Assembly (NCBI RefSeq): GCF_000699445.3
Contig: NC_067196.1
Location: 75,895,864-75,959,863 of the forward strand
Direction of reading: 5' to 3'
DNA length: 64,000 nt
DNA from: Schistosoma haematobium
Taxonomy: Eukaryota; Platyhelminthes; Trematoda; Strigeidida; Schistosomatidae
A program made the position numbers and the translations under genes. Below the pieces are notes generated by a model. That model was not told the origin of the DNA, searched no databases, and worked only from the letters and a program-made list of their open reading frames with translations. The stretch's first letter is position 1; each line of letters opens with the position of its first letter. Of this stretch, positions 29,601 to 35,600 are shown piece by piece.

Positions 29601-32600
29601 ATTGTTTCTGAGCTGTTCATTGTGTGCCATGTTTTCCCTCAGATATCGAGGTCTTCATAATCCAGTCGACCACCAGAAGAAAGAGGAAGGGATAGAGTAG
29701 ACAGCCTTGTCTGACTCCGGTCCTTACTTGAAATGCATCTATCAGCTGTCCTCCATACACGATTTTGCAGTACAGTTCAACTTATGAATTTCGGATGATG
29801 TTGACGACATTTTCATTCACTCACTCCACAGTGTCGAAGAAGTCTCCATAAGGTTCTCCTATTCATACTTTTAAGCGCTTTCTCAAAATCAAAGAAGTTG
29901 ATGTATAGTTGATTGATTGATCAACGATGTTCCGTAGTGTGGCGATTCGGTTTGTGCACGACAGATCCTTACGGAATCCAGCCTGTTTATCTCAAAGTTG
30001 AGCGTCTACTGAATCTTCCATTTGGTTCAACAACACTATTTTGTGAACTTTTCCTAGTTTAGATAATAGCATGGTTCTTTTCTATATCTCTTAGTAATCT
30101 CCTTTCTTTGGTATCTTGATGAGATATCCGTCTTTCCTGTCTGTTTGCACCTGTTCTTCCTAGCAACGTTTTCTGGATGGAATGTAGAACATTGTTGCAG
30201 TTACTTTTATGTTTGACTTCACTGCTTCAGCCGGTATGTTGTCTGGTCATTTTGCCTTCCCACTCTTGATTTGTCTGACAGCCTTCAGAATAAACCTGAA
30301 TGATCAACTTATGATTAATCATATAACTCTTTTCAACTGTGTATTTGGCAATGGATGACTGTGAGATTGTAATAGACTGAAAATTAATTAGGGTAATTAG
30401 GATATTGCTTTTCCACTGTAGGCTTTCTGAAGATAGAATTCTAGATTACATCATACATTCATCTGTTAAACATCTTGATGTTGTGAACTTTTCTTAATAT
30501 GAAAGAATAATGTGAATTTGAAGAGAATTATACTTTTTTCAACACATTACTTTCGCGTTCAGGCTTGTTAATTATGAATATGATTTCATTCGGATTTTGA
30601 TCATGAAAACATACATCTTTGTTGTAGTCATTTGGTACATTTTCAACGTATGATATGCGAGATGTTAGTCAGCAATCGTCCTAATATATCATTCATAAAA
30701 ACAATGATCGAGTTGTCATGGTTATCACCTGTAGATTTGAACTGGACTTTTTCAGCGCTTAGTAATAACTGGATCTAAAAAAATAGTTAATGAAAAATTA
30801 TCCAAGACATAATCCTTTAGAACATCATTGGGCTTTCTTATAAATATGTATGCAATTTGCCTATTTTTAAATAAATATCTTAATTAGTTCGTTTGTAACC
30901 AGATTGTATTTTACTAATTGTTATAATTGATGATCGACTGTTATGACTGCGTTGCCAACCATTATATCTGGTCGTCGCTAATTGTTATGTCGGAATCGCT
31001 AATCACTTATACTTGAAAATGAGGAACCAGTACAATTCTCATGATGCGAAAAGTAAAAACACCAAGACTAGTACAAGTGAAGATTTATTAAACTCAAAAC
31101 ACGAAAATACACTCAATTATATATTGATTTGTACACCCATTTTGGTTAATAATTAGGATGAAATCACATATATGAAAGATACTTAATGTTATAACAAATC
31201 ATATGCTGTGTGTCGTGTTAATTTAATACAAGAATATCGTATGTTATAACGAATGGAGTATTATGCAGGAAAACAAAACAATTACTACATTGCTTAATCA
31301 TCACATTGAATTAAAACTGAAGTACTGTTGAACAGAAATCTCAATGAGTAAAAGAATGTAATTTTGCCTTATTTCATTTTCTCATTGTATTATATTTAAA
31401 AAGTTGTTATTTATTCTTAACAAATACTATGATATTCAGACAAACTTGACAGGTCAAATTGACTTAGAAGAGTTCCTATATCTCATGACTGATCTTATGG
31501 GATGGATGGTGGGTTTTCAATTCATTATAATCATAATTAATTCTAGTTTATATCATTAATTATAGGATATTATAAAATTATTTAAGTTAATCAGTGAAAC
31601 ATTATCTTTCTATGACTGAGTATTTAGACTAGCAAAAAGGATTATATATAATCAAAGAGGGGGGTTTTGTGGAGATTTTAGTAATTTAATAGTTAAATGC
31701 ATGAGTTACTTGAAGCTAGAGCATCATAGAAATTATTCAACAATGTTATCCTGTGCAATTTTATCAGTAAACTGAATCTTATGCAAGTGACATCCATATA
31801 GTCAGAATTTATTGAATAAAACTATATGCAGAATAACTTTTGTGAGGACTTATGATAAACCGAGATAAACGGTCATAATATTCGTTCCTGATAAGTCTTT
31901 GTTATATCTTGTGGACTGCAGATCAGAGCGCAGCGAATTATCGATCGGACCAAAGACGCGTAAACACGTAAAAACGACCTAGAGTCCTGATTGGTCCTGC
32001 TTCCCTCTCTAGCCCAGCCAGTTGAGTCCAGAACGCAATTCTCAGCCTCTGAGATATGAATCGTTATATTTCAAACATACTCTGTTTATATACAAATCAA
32101 GCAGACCACATCGTACCATAAAATAGAAAATAACATTTGACAAGTGAAATAAGTATTGACCAGTAGGAAAACGATACCATCTCAAGTCCAAGAATAGTAT
32201 TAGACTTAATAGAATAATTTTTGGGATTTATAGATGTTCACATTTGTTAAATCAACATCATATTTTGGCCAATCTGCTAAAAGACATATTATGCTACTGA
32301 CCAATAGTAGCACCCCACGTTGATATTCTGGAAAGCCCCATCATGCTCTGATTGGCTAGGACTCTTAGGCTCCTTTAGGGCCTCTGGAGGCTCCGTTTCA
32401 GTTCTTGGAAAGCCGACTCAACAGTTCCACTATGACAATTTTTTGAGTAAACAGAAATAAATGACAACTCAATGTAATCGACTTCCCTCTAGCAAGTAAA
32501 ACTAACTGGTATAATCTGATAGTTTAGCAAAAACCTTTATGACTTTTCTTGTGATTGATGTTAATTTCTACTCTCAATATAATTGTGATCATCGTAATCA

Positions 32601-35600
32601 AATAAATCTGGGCAACAGAAAGTGGCATGAAGGATGAATAAAGCAGAATACAATGAATTTATTAATTTCACGAATACATAAGTATGAATCACTTGAACAC
32701 TATTATCAGTCTTCCACAGCTCTAGTGACCTGGGCATCGATCATTCAGTTATCTAATAGCTTATTTTGTGTTTGCAATTATAAATCCATTAACTTCATTT
32801 CTTTCCTACGTTTTATCTGACTTTCACTCATCCTAATCTTAATATCAGTCCTTTTAATAGTTTGTGTTACATAGTCCTTAACATCAGTTTTTATTTATAA
32901 GACTAGTCTCCATACTCTTTAAAAAGTTTTCTTCTAGAATATTCACAAAAAGTATATCAATATTTAACCACAGTGCATTTCTTAGGTTTCTTGCATGTTT
33001 ATTGGCTTTTGTGCTAAATCTGATTGATGAGAATTTCTCTGATATTATGATGTGACCTATGTACATCTTTCTTTTCAAATGAATTATAGTAATATATATA
33101 TAAGTCTCAAGTAGCTAATTAGAATTTGTAAAACAAATGAATCCATCTTATTCTGCCTCGTTTATTCTTCTTATTATCTTTCAATTGATCAATATGAAAA
33201 ATTGTATGAAATAACAGGAAAGAGTTTTCATTATTATTCTACCGAATAATCAATAACTAATATTTACAGCTGAGCTGATTTTATCGAATTAAAACCTACC
33301 TTAGAAATCTGTTAAGGAAATACAATTACTAGTAGACACTTCTAATTGATGTGGCTGGCACTTAGGTATTCGTATTCTTGATCAGAGTATTTGGCTAGTT
33401 TATAACACGTTAATCCATCTCTAACTACTTACTTACACCTGTTACCAGTCGTGAAAGAGCGTAGGCCGCTCACCAGTATTCTCTATCCAACTTTGTCCTG
33501 GACAATCCTTTCCAGTTCTTTCCAGTTCCTGTTCGTTCTTTCCATGTCTGCTTCCAATTCCCAAAGCAATGCGCTCCTTGGTCTTCCTCGTTTCCCTTTC
33601 GCTTTAGGATTCCACATTAGTGCTTGCTTCGTGATCTAGTTTGATGTTTTCCTCAATGTGTGTCCTATCCACTTCTAGTGTCTTTTCCTAATTTTCTTTT
33701 CAGGTTGATTTTTGTTTGTTCTCTCCCACATTAGGTTGTTGCTGATGGTACCCAGTCAACGGACATTGAGTATCTTGCGTAGACAACTATTTATAAACCC
33801 TTGTACTATTTTGGTTATTGTTGTGGTAGTTTTTGAAGTTTCATCTCCGTTCATAGAACTGTCTTGACATTCGTATTGAGGATTCTCTAATTACAACATG
33901 ATAAATTACAAAGAAGAGTGCCATCATAAATAATCGAAATAGTTATTAATTATTCAAACTGAACACTGTAATTTTGTTAACTATGATTCGTACCATACAT
34001 TACAGCCTAGTTCTTTATTGAGTAAATTATTCTAGACAATACAGACCCTACTAAATTAAGTTTATCTGAGTACTACATCAACGAACTTAACGGTTAATCA
34101 ATGGAACATGGGAACTTGAATTTCGCATCACAATAATCTAACTATAAAAAATTTTCAACTGACCAACTTATATGATAGCTATCTATTGTTCATGTTTAAT
34201 ATTTTAATTTATTGAACAATATTTCTTAGTTTGTCATTACTAACTTTATGACTTTATTGAAAATCTCAATATACAGTACGCTTTTAACAAACATGATGAT
34301 CGGAAAGGATGTGTGAGTTCGTTCAAATTTCGTGATTTATTGAAAAGTGCAGGTAGGAATATTAAGAAAAAATACATGTATTTATTATTGTATTACTAGT
34401 CTGCCAATTTTGATTTGCCGGTATATAAATATCATTATTCACAATTGATTGATCACTAGGTGGTGATTAATGTCATGTATGTCAGGTCCTTCTTGGTGCA
34501 GATCGAATGCTATCAACCAAGTTGCAATGTGGTCAGTAGTCTAAGTGACTCAACATTGAGTGTACAATGTTGAGATAAGATGGTGGTTGGAAGTAGTTAA
34601 CAGGAAACACTGGACTCAGAACCGGATCCGTCAGGGAGCATCAGTTCACTCAAGATTACAGGTATAACTTGCTGACGAGTGCCAAATAGCACGAAACCCG
34701 GGTCCAGGGTTTCTTGTTGACTACCTCCAACCATCCTGTTATCTCATATATCATTGCTAAATGGAGATTAATGCATTTAATCATTATTTTTGTGGTTTCA
34801 TCAAAAACGTAACAATTTTGAGGCTTCAAAAGAAAACTCACGCATAAAACTACCATAATTTTAATTTCTAAACAGATAATTTTTATATATTGCAATGAAT
34901 TCTTACAAACCTACATTTTGCAAACAAAACTAACCAGAAATATATCAAAAGACTTTCATAATATTCATTATTATATAATTTGTAGCCTAGAAATAACAAG
35001 CATTCGTTTCCGGCTTTACGTACTTGAAACTTGATTTACTTCGTTCTACTTCAAAAATATATCATTTATTAGAATGCCTAAAATGGAGTTTTGTGTTAGA
35101 TAACTTAGCTATAGATCGTAACATGCTTGTGAAATATGAATCTGTGATTGATGTGGTCAATCGAGATTACTAATTGGAATATTTAAGATGATTTTATGAC
35201 TCAATAAAATAAAATCCGAGGAAGCAAGATACATATGGGTTACATTCACGTGATTCTGACTACAATTAATCGGGGAAACAAACTGAGTTTAAATGCTTAG
35301 TTCACTTTGTTACCAAACCTGTTAAAGGTTAATCACCAACTCTTTTGTTGATGCAAAGTTCAAGTCGAAGCTGTCTAAATGATATGGTTCCTGCAAACTT
35401 TAATGAGGTACAGTTGTATTGTTTGTAGATCACTTCGAAGACGCTCATTTCATTTTTTGCTAAGACCATTATTTATCAGGTGATGTGCGATCAAACTACG
35501 AGTTTTTTTTTACCTTGTGGTGTATGTTCAAGGGAATGTACTGAGTGAGACGATTAGAAGACTGTCGTTTTATTCTTTTTATACGTATATGTAAATTAAT

